Shown here in pieces: positions 11,030 to 21,000 of a stretch of 64,000 nucleotides of DNA. A model generated the notes under the pieces. That model worked only from the letters and a program-made list of their open reading frames with translations. It had not been told where the DNA came from and did not search any database. The stretch comes from Mucilaginibacter agri (lineage in GTDB: Bacteria; Bacteroidota; Bacteroidia; Sphingobacteriales; Sphingobacteriaceae), in the NCBI RefSeq assembly GCF_009928685.1, contig NZ_WWEO01000045.1, positions 1,054,001 to 1,118,000 of the forward strand, written 5' to 3'. The first letter of the stretch is position 1; every line of letters starts with the position of its first letter. Made by a program: the position numbers and the translations under genes.

Positions 11030-11060
11030 TAGTTTCTGATCAGATTTTGAATTAACTCGC

Positions 11061-11077
11061 AGCTGATTTTTTCAGCT
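11061..11077. terminator. Small hairpin between convergent genes
   Basis: AGCTGA and TCAGCT form a 6-bp perfect stem around a T-rich loop, 32 bp after the stop of the giant-gene pair and 66 bp from the end of the convergent DedA gene. No strong T-tract follows, so this is only a weak terminator candidate. Confidence 0.25.
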
Positions 11078-11142
11078 TTGAATGATTATCCGAAGAGCGC
11101 CCAACTGAATGAAAAGCCATATTCAAGTTTGGCAAAAGTATA

Positions 11143-12072
11143 TCAATCAAATATCACTTTTCCGCCGAACTTTTCCCACTCATCAAGTCCGCCCAATAGT
11201 GGCCTGATACGCTTTAACCCTACTTTGTGCAACTTTTCCGCATATCTCGCGGCCGTGATCTCATTTGGACACGAGCAATAAATGATGATCTCATTGTGAC
11301 GGCCAAATCTTTCAACTATGTCACTCAGGTTATTATCATCAATCGATATTGAGCCTGGAATGAAGCCATTTCTTGTTCGTTGATCTACTGGGCGAGCATC
11401 AAGTATTACAGGGCCAGGTTGATCGTGTATCAATTCAAGTAGATCATTGACAGTAACACGATCAAAATTAAACTGTTTGATGAGTCGGTTTCGTTGCATC
11501 CATTTTGCCAAAAGATATAATCCAAAGGCAATCAACAGAATCAAACCGCCAAGTTTGCCATAATCCGAAAGTGTTGTTATGAGAGTACCGATCTGATGGC
11601 GAAATAATCCGCCTAAAAAAACTGCAACACCGAGATAAATGATTGCAGCAACAAAGGAGAATAACCCGAATAGTTTTACCGGCATCTTATAAACCCCAGC
11701 TACTACCGGGGCGATGGTTGATAGCCCTGGAATAAATTTCGCAATTATGAGGGCAGGTGATCCGAAGCGATCAAACAAGTTACCACTACTGCTAACGCAT
11801 GAATCTGGAGAAATGGAAATTTTGCACAGCCGGCCTAGGATACTGGTACCATATCGCTTGCCTGCAATGTATAAGATATAGTCTCCAACTAAAGAAGCAA
11901 CAGATCCAGTTATTATAAGAGCGCCAATATTAGTAATAGTTGGTGGTGTTACAGCTGAGGTAATGATGAAAATTGCGTAAGTAGGTAGTGGCAGGCCAAC
12001 ACTTTGCAATAGCGTGATAACAAAAATCATCCACAGCCCATAGTTTTGCACCAACTCTATTAATGTATTCAT
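11143..12072 (-). CDS. DedA-family membrane protein fused to a rhodanese domain
   Basis: Residues 1-200 are a DedA/VTT (SNARE-associated) membrane domain with several hydrophobic segments and the typical re-entrant region FIPGLSTIAPVVAGVYKMP near 113-131. DedA proteins are thought to act as phospholipid scramblases or proton-linked transporters in the inner membrane. Residues ~205-309 are a cytoplasmic rhodanese domain: VILDARP entry, then the active loop IIYCSCPNE near 263-271, where the second Cys is the likely catalytic persulfide site. DedA-rhodanese fusions are known in several phyla, but the link between membrane and sulfur functions is not understood. The gene stands alone between the giant pair and the C25 protease, and no regulatory site was recognised upstream. 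Confidence 0.9.
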   Translation of the reverse strand: MNTLIELVQNYGLWMIFVITLLQSVGLPLPTYAIFIITSAVTPPTITNIGALIITGSVASLVGDYILYIAGKRYGTSILGRLCKISISPDSCVSSSGNLFDRFGSPALIIAKFIPGLSTIAPVVAGVYKMPVKLFGLFSFVAAIIYLGVAVFLGGLFRHQIGTLITTLSDYGKLGGLILLIAFGLYLLAKWMQRNRLIKQFNFDRVTVNDLLELIHDQPGPVILDARPVDQRTRNGFIPGSISIDDNNLSDIVERFGRHNEIIIYCSCPNEITAARYAEKLHKVGLKRIRPLLGGLDEWEKFGGKVIFD

Positions 12073-12357
12073 TGTTCTGCAATTACCGTAAAATTAAACC
12101 ATTTCCTACTTCTTTTTCCCCGAATTCTGAATTTTACGTTAGCATGCCATTTTAAAAATTAACTATTAGTTGTCACCATAAATTAACAGTAAAGTACTCT
12201 CGCCGCTTTGCATTTATCAAAATTCCCAAGTGTAATGCTAGTCAAGACGCTCAACTCACAATATTGCGTCAAGGTCTGATTAATTGCAGATAGTAGGCCG
12301 TTGACCGCAAGATAGGCATATCCATATTTATGCCGTGCCCTGGGCGGCCAGGAATAG

Positions 12358-12381
12358 GCTCGGGACCGCTACCTCCCGAGC
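12358..12381 (-). terminator. Hairpin downstream of the C25 protease gene
   Basis: GCTCGGGA (12358-12365) and TCCCGAGC (12374-12381) form an 8-bp perfect stem, 32 bp past the protease stop. A second 5-bp stem (CCTGG/CCAGG) lies next to it at 12339-12352. There is no T-tract on the minus strand, so termination is unproven. The rest of the 340-bp gap 12073-12412 shows nothing else that I recognise. Confidence 0.35.
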
Positions 12382-12412
12382 TTTGACGGAATCCGATTTC
12401 AGCAAAATTGTA

Positions 12413-15400
12413 CTATTCAGCCGCGGGGTAGTGTGTCATCTGAACAGTCTGACCCTGATTCTCCTGCCCTGACGATCCGTGACAATTCGATTGTGTTTGC
12501 TCCGGAACGGCCCGCAACCATTCATCGAGCATCAAAAGTTCGCTCGTTAATTCTTTTCCAGCAAGTTCGTTCAGGTTCATTGAGGTGAGCTGAAAAGGCA
12601 AGCTGCCGGGGGCGGATACGGTCAGCAGAATATTTTCGTTTTTCAACCAATCCCTGTCGAAACCTATGCCACCTTCTTCATCAGGTTCCAGGTGATAAAC
12701 CCTTTCATCGAGATGAACTTTAACGCTTAGTTTTTTGATTGCGTTCCGAGCCAAATCGTCTTTATTATAAGCTTTCACATATAATTTATCCTTCAAAAAG
12801 AATACACTGGTAAGTAACGTGATTGGCTTACGGGTCCAGATTTCCATTTCGGGATCGCCTAACAGATTAAGTGCCAGGATAGACCATTTTTGGTAATGAT
12901 CGTCGGGATCGGTAAGTAAAGTGAAACGACTGTCGTGCATCAGCCCGACATGATGGGTATTTACGAGCGTATGAAAGAACTCCCGCTGAAAATCATCGCC
13001 CAAACCAATCCAGGAAAAACGGGTATGGCCAACATAGGCGACTGCCCCCCCTCCCCCATTGTTAAGCATAAATTCAGACATACTATCTGCAGCATCAAAT
13101 CCATTTGTCAGGCAGGAATCGGCGAACGTTATGAAATAATTCGTCCCGTTTGCAGAATCCGCTGCCTTATTATCATCGACCCCGCAACAGCCACCCTGGT
13201 TGCCATGCCCGGAGAGGCTCAGGAAATGCTGACCTTCGTTAAGCGCAGCAGTCAACACTGCATCATTTAGTCTTGATACCGGCGCGGCTGATAAATTTGC
13301 TGGGGACAAACTATCTACATCTTCATATAACCGATTGAATCGTTTTAAGATAGCAATTTCGGCGTCAACCTGTTCCCGCAAAGCCTCCTGATCCATCATA
13401 GAGCCATCCGCGTCCTTGCTGTCCAATACAAAATGGTTGGGTTGTATTTCTGCATCTGTACCGTAGATGACAATCGTATGGGTCACCATCGGGAAATCGA
13501 AGTGTATACCGAAGGGTAGAACAATATGTAATACTGCCGGGCTCAGGTCTGTCGGACTCTTAGCAAAGAACCAGCCTTTATGAAACGGCCCGGCACCTGC
13601 ATTGTAAGGAATTTCCGATACATTATCATCATCGATCCACGATAACAATTCCCAATTCCAGTCAATGGCCACATCATCTGTGGTTTGCAGGATTGCCCGC
13701 TTTTGATCCGCTTGCGTGTAATAAGATCCGGCAGGAGGAGGATTTGTAGCTGATCCCCAGTAACCAAAACGCCCTCCCCAGTTAGAGGAAACGAGCAGCA
13801 TTTTGTCCAGGTAATTCCGGTCAAGGGGAGTTCCGTTCTCTGTGTGGAATTTTTCATAAGCGATTACCTTGTTAACGAACGTTTCGGCATCACCGGGCGA
13901 AGATACAGGAGCCCTACCAACGATAATGTCTGAATGCCAGTTAATTGGGTCAAATGCAAGCTTACCTTCATGTTGTCCGTAAATCCTGTTGTTATTAAAG
14001 TCCCAGTCATGTTTTCCCGGAACGCTGTAGTTGGGTCCCACCAGGCTTGAATAGTACATATCAGTCGGAATGGTGTTCCAGGTATAATGGAATCGTAGTT
14101 GCGCATGAATAATCGCAGCCGGCCCGTCTACGCGGACAAAATTTGTCGGTGTGGATGACCAATGCATGTAGGTTTCATCTGTACAGAAATACCAGCCCAG
14201 GCGATCTCTAAATTGCGTTGTTGATTCAAACACACCGGATGGTAGCTGTTTATATTTTTCAAGCACGATTTGACTAAGTGAAACGGCCGGCGCTTTTTGA
14301 GGTATCAGCTGACCGGTTTGCTGATTGGTTAGCCTAAGGTAATTATCGTAAATAGTAAACCATTCTCCTAACGATACCACTTTAATTTTCATAAAGGTCG
14401 TTGCCCAGAAAGCTTCATTATCATTTGGTGGATCGTTAACAGTCTGCTCGTTAACATCGCCCCGGATCTCGCCTGCCACCTGCCTAACCGGAATGATTTC
14501 AACGTCCCCGCCCAGCAGACACCAGGTGACGCCCCAACTGGCGTGGGCAAACTTCAGGAAATTCCGCAAAACTTCCTGAAGGTCGACCGCGCCTGTCTTA
14601 AAATCGCCATACAGACCGTTAACAATGTCTGTAACCGCGACAACGGTTGCACTAAGCCCCTTCTGACGTTTCCAGGCCGCCAGTTTTTCAAACACGGTCT
14701 TGTTATCACCAACCATCCGTTTTGACGTTATTTTATCGCTGTCCCAGACATTGTTGTCAGTAATAATCAAATAATCGTACTGGCGGTAAAAAGGAAAATG
14801 CTCCCGGAGATCTATAACTTCCCTGGGATTAATGACCTTGTCTTTAAGGTGATTGATTAACACCTTGCTTACAGCATCATTGTTGGAACGGCTTCGAATG
14901 ATCGACTTCCTGTCGTAGGCTGTGTCGCCGAGGCGCTGGTATTTAACTTTTACTTCTATTACCTGGTTTAATTGCGGTATGGACTCCGCGTTCAGCGTAA
15001 CCGGGTGGACACGGATGTTGACCATCTTATTATTTCCGATCAATACTTCGGAAACATATTCGGCCACAGGTGGTGGGTTTTGAAGGAAATGATCGTATTC
15101 TTTCGCCCGAAATACCATTTTGGGTTTTGGAGAAGGAATTGACCGAAGCATATAAGGCTCGCTTCTCATCGCCCGCCCCCATTTTTTTCTTTCGCCTCCT
15201 CCGGATTTGTCGTGGAGATGATCATGATCAGCAGCAATCTGATAATTCGGAACCGGCATAATAAATACGGGCTTTTTTGTCAGCACGTAAGTTTTTTTGA
15301 CCGTTGCCAACACCTCTATATTCATGGCATCTGCCGGGAGCGCCACCCGTATAATTTTGGAGGGGAGCGCGGGGGTTCCCGGTTTATTGGCCAGTTGAAA

Positions 15401-15535
15401 ATCTTTACCGAGTTTAAATTGAATACCAAACGGGGTTTCCCTGATGATCACCTGATCAGGCGAAATCTCTGCATGGAACAGAAAAGACTCCTCTCTCTTT
15501 TCCCGATGATTCCGGTCTTCGAAGTAAATTCTCAT
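12413..15535 (-). CDS. C25 (gingipain-like) caspase-fold cysteine protease, no signal peptide
   Basis: 1040-aa protein of peptidase family C25. The first ~230 residues resemble the gingipain-type propeptide (GTPALPSKIIRVALP region). The caspase-like core begins near residue 255 (YDYLIITDNN) and continues through FEKLAAWKRQKGLSATVV and CLLGGDVEIIP. The catalytic pair is visible: His in LSGHGNQGG (about residue 777) and Cys in FADSCLTNGFD (about residue 808), 31 residues apart, close to gingipain spacing. The last ~150 residues look like an immunoglobulin-like C-terminal domain. I chose the Met at 15535 (MRIYFEDRNHREK); the upstream in-frame Met at 15574 adds 13 residues. Neither start gives a convincing Sec signal, and no type IX secretion C-terminal domain is obvious, unlike secreted gingipains. 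Substrate and activation trigger are unknown. Confidence 0.88.
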   Translation of the reverse strand: MRIYFEDRNHREKREESFLFHAEISPDQVIIRETPFGIQFKLGKDFQLANKPGTPALPSKIIRVALPADAMNIEVLATVKKTYVLTKKPVFIMPVPNYQIAADHDHLHDKSGGGERKKWGRAMRSEPYMLRSIPSPKPKMVFRAKEYDHFLQNPPPVAEYVSEVLIGNNKMVNIRVHPVTLNAESIPQLNQVIEVKVKYQRLGDTAYDRKSIIRSRSNNDAVSKVLINHLKDKVINPREVIDLREHFPFYRQYDYLIITDNNVWDSDKITSKRMVGDNKTVFEKLAAWKRQKGLSATVVAVTDIVNGLYGDFKTGAVDLQEVLRNFLKFAHASWGVTWCLLGGDVEIIPVRQVAGEIRGDVNEQTVNDPPNDNEAFWATTFMKIKVVSLGEWFTIYDNYLRLTNQQTGQLIPQKAPAVSLSQIVLEKYKQLPSGVFESTTQFRDRLGWYFCTDETYMHWSSTPTNFVRVDGPAAIIHAQLRFHYTWNTIPTDMYYSSLVGPNYSVPGKHDWDFNNNRIYGQHEGKLAFDPINWHSDIIVGRAPVSSPGDAETFVNKVIAYEKFHTENGTPLDRNYLDKMLLVSSNWGGRFGYWGSATNPPPAGSYYTQADQKRAILQTTDDVAIDWNWELLSWIDDDNVSEIPYNAGAGPFHKGWFFAKSPTDLSPAVLHIVLPFGIHFDFPMVTHTIVIYGTDAEIQPNHFVLDSKDADGSMMDQEALREQVDAEIAILKRFNRLYEDVDSLSPANLSAAPVSRLNDAVLTAALNEGQHFLSLSGHGNQGGCCGVDDNKAADSANGTNYFITFADSCLTNGFDAADSMSEFMLNNGGGGAVAYVGHTRFSWIGLGDDFQREFFHTLVNTHHVGLMHDSRFTLLTDPDDHYQKWSILALNLLGDPEMEIWTRKPITLLTSVFFLKDKLYVKAYNKDDLARNAIKKLSVKVHLDERVYHLEPDEEGGIGFDRDWLKNENILLTVSAPGSLPFQLTSMNLNELAGKELTSELLMLDEWLRAVPEQTQSNCHGSSGQENQGQTVQMTHYPAAE

Positions 15536-15837
15536 GATTAGCTTTTTTAGGAATTTTACTGAAACAATAATCAATAACTGGTTTGGATCCAGACGGCATT
15601 GAAGTTTATAACGGGGAGGAAATGATAAATATAAATGTAAAGTATTTTAATTGGAAACGGGCGTGTTTCTACGCCGATTCGCAGGATATTTCTACGGCTT
15701 TTGAGGGTGGCATCCACTTAGGCTATGTTTCTTCCCGCCAATCCAGGAAAGACGATTCGTCTCGCACCAAGCTGGTTTGAGTAAGGGTAGAACAATTTTA
15801 TGAATAGATTAACAAATTATCCTTATATAAGTGAAAT

Positions 15838-17190
15838 CTATCTTTTCATTACCAGTTTAACAGCAACTGAATCACCGACCTTTTTACCGTATAACCTCGA
15901 CACATTACAAGAGTTTTGAAAGTGTATACCACCATAAAATCTCGAGCGTGCCGTTTCTTCAGCTGCTGCTTTAAAAGATTTAAAAGAGCGGCTATCGATA
16001 CCGAACTCTAATTCGGAAGTATCTTTATAAGCTATATTATCGCCAAGGGCACTGGTTAAGGCTTCGGCAGCTGCTGCAGATATAGTACAATGGCCGCAAG
16101 TATACTCCGGGAAAGGAGGCGTTTGCAGATGCGGCCGCCATTCTCTATCGACGTACTTGTTGATCACACTTTCAGGCCGAATGGTTTTATAAACGTATTT
16201 GGCCGTCCAGGATTCGATAAAGGCATCGAATAAAGCAACGGCTGTTTTAGCGTAGGCAGCAACAGTTGTATTAAAATCGGCATTAATTTGCTTTGCGCCA
16301 ATGCCAACTATACTTAACCAGTGCCCGGGAGGTGAAAACTTTTTAGTTATAAACTGTACATGCCCCTGAATATTTAGCTTTTGCGGATTATCATCCCAGA
16401 AATCTGCCGTCCATGATTGCTCTTTATTTAGGCTATCACCCGTGCTTTTTATCAGCATAACCTCTCGGTAATACATGCTGTTTTTATCAGTTATGTTAAA
16501 AGCCGGTGGTGGCGGAGCATCATATTCACGGGCATTGTGCATCACCATCGTTCTTATTTCTCCCCAATGTGGTTCCGCTGCATCTGCGTACGCTGGTGGT
16601 GTCGGTGTCCATCTGCCTGCAGAATCTTTTACAGTAAACTTGGGTGCACTGCGGGTATGGAGATAGTTGTCCCCCTTGCTCCATTTAATAATCGAGGTCG
16701 CTATTGTATCTGCATAAGCCTCTGAAGCCGAAACCATTTCCGATGGCATCCCATGCATTTTGGCCACGGTGTGTAAACTGTCCGTATAATATTTAAGGCT
16801 ACCTGCCGGAAAGGTAACGGCCTCTCCTACTTTACAAAACGCCCAAAGGGCTGCATAGGGAAAACATATTTTTTGGGTAGAATTTGGTTTAGGCAACGTT
16901 TTCAACTGATTTAGCTGACCTGCCAATGAGCGGTAGTGTTTAGAATCTCCTGCTGCAATAACCTCGTAACCCGCCACCGTGGCATAAGCATAGTTGCGCG
17001 ACGCCACAACCGGTGTAAAATTATTACCCATCACAACTGTATTTAATTCATGCACCGTGCGGCTATACAAGGCCGGATCATTAAAAACTTTTTGGTAATC
17101 GTTTTCGGTGCAGGAAGTTAGTAACGCCGACGCTGCAAAAAAACACGTAAATAACAAGAATTGATAAACAAGCAATTTATTTAGCATCAT
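15838..17190 (-). CDS. Vanadium haloperoxidase/PAP2-superfamily lipoprotein
   Basis: Periplasmic or surface lipoprotein with lipobox ALLTSC, Cys27. The C-terminal half carries the acid-phosphatase/vanadate pocket: KTIRP at 335-339, a Gly-His element YTCGH at 363-367, and SRFYGGIH ending at His423, the vanadate- or phosphate-binding His. In chloroperoxidases the middle element is usually PSGH; here the Ser is replaced by Cys. Members annotated this way in Bacteroidota glycan loci lack shown haloperoxidase activity and could equally be phosphatases. It is the last gene of the SusC-led transcript, 17 bp after the ROK gene. Confidence 0.88.
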   Translation of the reverse strand: MMLNKLLVYQFLLFTCFFAASALLTSCTENDYQKVFNDPALYSRTVHELNTVVMGNNFTPVVASRNYAYATVAGYEVIAAGDSKHYRSLAGQLNQLKTLPKPNSTQKICFPYAALWAFCKVGEAVTFPAGSLKYYTDSLHTVAKMHGMPSEMVSASEAYADTIATSIIKWSKGDNYLHTRSAPKFTVKDSAGRWTPTPPAYADAAEPHWGEIRTMVMHNAREYDAPPPPAFNITDKNSMYYREVMLIKSTGDSLNKEQSWTADFWDDNPQKLNIQGHVQFITKKFSPPGHWLSIVGIGAKQINADFNTTVAAYAKTAVALFDAFIESWTAKYVYKTIRPESVINKYVDREWRPHLQTPPFPEYTCGHCTISAAAAEALTSALGDNIAYKDTSELEFGIDSRSFKSFKAAAEETARSRFYGGIHFQNSCNVSRLYGKKVGDSVAVKLVMKR

Positions 17191-17207
17191 ATCATCAGCT
17201 TTAGGAG

Positions 17208-18065
17208 CTACATCTGCGAATCTATATACAAAGCGGCAGCACCAATCAGAGCGCTGTTGTGCAATTCTGAAACCTCAACGCGCAGGCGATCAACAGAGCG
17301 CTTAAAAGCAAAAGTATTAATCTCCTGCCACATAGTTTGCTGAAAATAGGGAAACGCATGTCGCACAGAACCACCCAATACAATAAGTTCGGGATCGAAA
17401 GTGTACATCACCATCTTAATGGCATAACCTACATGCAAACCCAACTCCCGATAAAGTTCTAAAGCTTCAGGTTCGCCCCGTTTTGCCCGATTGAAGATCT
17501 CTTCGCCGTCCAATTTTTTAGTCACACTGAAAAAAGACCCGGTAGCATGATACTCGAGCAAACTATCGCGATAAGGGAAAAAACCAAATTCGCCGGCACC
17601 ACAATTATGACCCGAATATAAATGCTTATTAATGATAACACCCGCGCCAAGCCCGGTGCCCATAATTAACCCAATCATAGAATTCGTGCCTTGGCCTTTG
17701 CCATAATGATACTCGCCCACCGCAAAACAATTGGCATCGTTATTTACATAAGTCGACAAATTATAACGGTTTTGCAATGCCTCTTTTAAATGCACTTCCC
17801 GCCACGAGGGGATATTTAATACATCATAAACAATGCCTTCGGCAACATCAACAATGCTTGGCACGCCAATGCCAATAGCCTGCACATCCGGATGCGTTTC
17901 TGTCAACTCATCTATTACCTCGTAAATATCTTCCAGTATATGCTCTTCCGGCCCGTTACTTCTGATTCTTTTTGCGGCAATAGCAGAAAGCTGGCCCTGA
18001 TATACTACCGCCCCCCGTACATTAGTAGCCCCAAGATCAACACCTATAATTTTAACATCTGTCAT
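17208..18065 (-). CDS. ROK-family sugar kinase-like protein
   Basis: 285-aa ROK protein without an N-terminal DNA-binding helix-turn-helix, so a kinase type rather than a NagC/XylR-type repressor. The phosphate-1 loop GVDLGATNVRG is at ~8-18, the catalytic Asp in VNNDANCFAVGEY at ~110-122, and the phosphate-2 loop GTGLGAGV near 137-144. The usual zinc motif CxCGxxGCxE is missing: after GAGEFGFFPYRD the segment runs into LLEYHATGS. Expected role is ATP-dependent phosphorylation of a hexose or amino sugar released by the locus. It lies 16 bp after the FG-GAP lipoprotein gene and 17 bp before the haloperoxidase-like gene. Loss of the zinc site makes substrate assignment unsafe. Confidence 0.9.
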   Translation of the reverse strand: MTDVKIIGVDLGATNVRGAVVYQGQLSAIAAKRIRSNGPEEHILEDIYEVIDELTETHPDVQAIGIGVPSIVDVAEGIVYDVLNIPSWREVHLKEALQNRYNLSTYVNNDANCFAVGEYHYGKGQGTNSMIGLIMGTGLGAGVIINKHLYSGHNCGAGEFGFFPYRDSLLEYHATGSFFSVTKKLDGEEIFNRAKRGEPEALELYRELGLHVGYAIKMVMYTFDPELIVLGGSVRHAFPYFQQTMWQEINTFAFKRSVDRLRVEVSELHNSALIGAAALYIDSQM

Positions 18066-18081
18066 CGTAACTGCATTTAAA

Positions 18082-21000
18082 TTACCTTTTGCAAAAAATC
18101 TGCAATGGTTCGTTATTTTTAGAAACCAGCAGGTATGTCCCTTTTTTTGTTTGGATTTGCTTTAAATCCCGTATTTCGCCTGTTAGGTACAAACCTGTTT
18201 TAGCAGGTTCTGCATACATAAACTGATTGTTTTTTCCGCGCAACAGTGTCACGCCATAACTGGCGTCATATCGCCCTACTTCTGGCTTGAGCCCATAAAA
18301 ATTACCCCCCAATAATATATCATTTAAGCCATCGCCGTTAAGGTCGGTTATCAAGGCAGCATAAACTGGTGAAAACTGAGCACGTTGCGGTAGAGCCTTC
18401 ATGGAGAATTCGCCATTCCCTTTATTGTAAAATACGCAACTCTGGGTTTGCTTAACCGTATGTACTTCGGCCTTTTCTAACTGATCCTTATCAAACAAAC
18501 TCTCTATACCTACGCCTGCATATTGTTTGTAATGCAGAAACTTCTTTTTAAGTATCGGCATTTCTGCCATCATATCGGCGTAGAGGTTATACGGATACGC
18601 CTTACCATCTGATTTATAAGTGACTAGAATACATTCGTCGCGCCCGTTTTTATCAAAATCGCTTACATATAATTTAGTCGGGTGTTGCTCATCCGCCCTT
18701 ATTTTGCTATTCAGGCCGTTATTACCGGCAATCAGATCGGACTTGCCATCATTATTTACATCGGCAATTGTTAACGAATTCCACCAACCTTCAGAACCTG
18801 ACAATTCCTGAATTTTCTTTAATTCGTTATCGCGATATTTAAAAATGGTTACAGGCATCCAATCGCCTACCACTACCAACTCTTGTTTGCCGTCGCCATC
18901 TATATCTGCCCATTTTGCGTCGGTTACCATGCCAAAATGCATCAGTTCGGGTGCTATGGTTTGCGTTACGTTAGTAAAACGCCCACCACCCTCGTTTTTA
19001 AGCAATATGCTCGACGGGCTTATCCCATAATCCCCTGCAACGCTGCGGGCGCCGATAAAAATATCGGGGCGGCCGTCACCGTTGTAATCATTTATGCTTA
19101 CGCATGATGCATTTAAATTCATTACGGGCCAGCCGTTAAAGGCACGGGTAAAATTGCCCTTTCCATCATTCAGGTATAGCCTGGGCATCTGGTAAGAACC
19201 TTCTTCGTGCATTTCATTACCGCCGCTTGCTACAACCAAGTCCTGGTCGCCATCACCGTCTGCATCAAAAAATGCCGCACCTACGTCGTCATTAGTATGC
19301 TCTTGTTCAAACGCAAACTGTTTAACCCGCTTAAAAGTTCCATTGGCCTGTTGTATTAAAAGTTTGGCCGTATCGCCCGCAGCAGCACCCATAAAGAAAT
19401 CCTCCAGCCCGTCGCCATTTACATCGGCAACCGCAAGTTTGGGGCCCTCCGTCGACAGCATTTTGGGAATTAATCGTTCGTTGTCAAAATCTGTATAAGC
19501 ATTTTCGCGATGCGTTATCTTCTCTGCCAATACCGATGCTGTAACATTTGTAAATATGGGTTTAGGTGCCGGTGCAAATTTTGCATTCTGTAAAGCGTTT
19601 GTTTGATGGAGCGTGACGGTTTGATTAGCTTTAATGTTGGCAATGGTTTGCTGTTTCATATTGGGCCATAAAACAATGAGGCTATCAACATGATTTAAAT
19701 TACCCAAACCGAAATTTAATACCGGTTCTACACTACTTTGAAAGCCTCTTACCGGCATTTGCTCCAATACTTGCTGCTGGCCGTTACCATAAACTGTAAT
19801 TCTGGCACCTACTCCGAAAGTGTTGGGTTTACTGCCATTTAGCTTAACTTTAAGAAAATGAGTATGCTTTCGCTCGCTCGACATATTGCGATATACAAAT
19901 GCTTCCATGTTTTCGTTATTCACCACTAGATCCAGATCGCCATCACCATCCAGATCACCATAAGCCGCGCCATTGCTGAAACTCGGTGTAGCTAAGCCAA
20001 GCTCTTCGCTTTTGTTTTTGAAAGATAAATCCCGCTGGTTGATAAATGCATAGTTGGCGATTGGCGTTACAGGCATTTTATTAATAAAATGTTTATAGTC
20101 GAACCCGCCCTGCATCACGCTCATTTTTGTAGAATCATCGCCGAAATAATAAAGAAAGTCCTGGTCGGTAAGATCCTTGCTAATGCCGTTGCTCACAAAA
20201 ATATCCTTCCATCCGTCATTGTTAAAATCGAAGGTTAGCGCGCCCCAGCTCCAGTCAGTTGCTTCTACACCAGCCATATCGGCTATCTCGCTAAAAGTAC
20301 CATCGCCATTATTTAACTGCAGGCAATTTTTCTCATATTGGTGATGGAAATCGTTTTGCAGTTTAGCATTAAAAACGTCGTAGTTATCAAATTTAGTGGT
20401 AGTCTTTAAGCGGTAATCCCGCTCGGGCAGCATATCGGTTGTAAATACATCTAAATAGCCGTCGTTATTAATATCGGCCATATCAGAACCCATCGAAGCC
20501 AAACTTACATGCCCTATCGCAGATTTCGCCTGCTCTTTAAAGGTACCATCGTGTTGATTAATGTATAGGTAATCATGTTCAAAAAAGTCGTTAGACACAT
20601 AGATATCCGGCCACCCGTCGTTGTTAAGATCACCAACCGTTACCCCTAAACCAAAGCCGATCTCACTACCATAAATACCCGCCTCGGCACTAACATCAAC
20701 AAAGTGCCCGCTATCGTTTCGATATAACCGTTGTCCATTGTTCTTGCTGCGAATGTCGCGCATGCCCTTGGTATAGCTAAAGCTGCTAATGGGCCGAAAG
20801 CTATTGGTAAGAATAAAGCAATCGAGGTCGCCATCATGGTCATAATCAAAAAATGAAGCCTGGGTGCCAATGCCTGTATCATCAAGACCATAAGCATGCG
20901 CCATTTCTTTAAAAGTACCATCGTGCTGATTGATGTATAATTCGTTTGCGCTTTTTGTGCCGTCTTGATTACCGCTGTTAGAAACGTAGATATCCAGCCA

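Noticed and set aside
15583..15780. 65-aa open frame on the plus strand between the protease and sugar locus.
   Set aside because: No family resemblance, no start signal and no neighbour on its strand. Could be real but unsupported.
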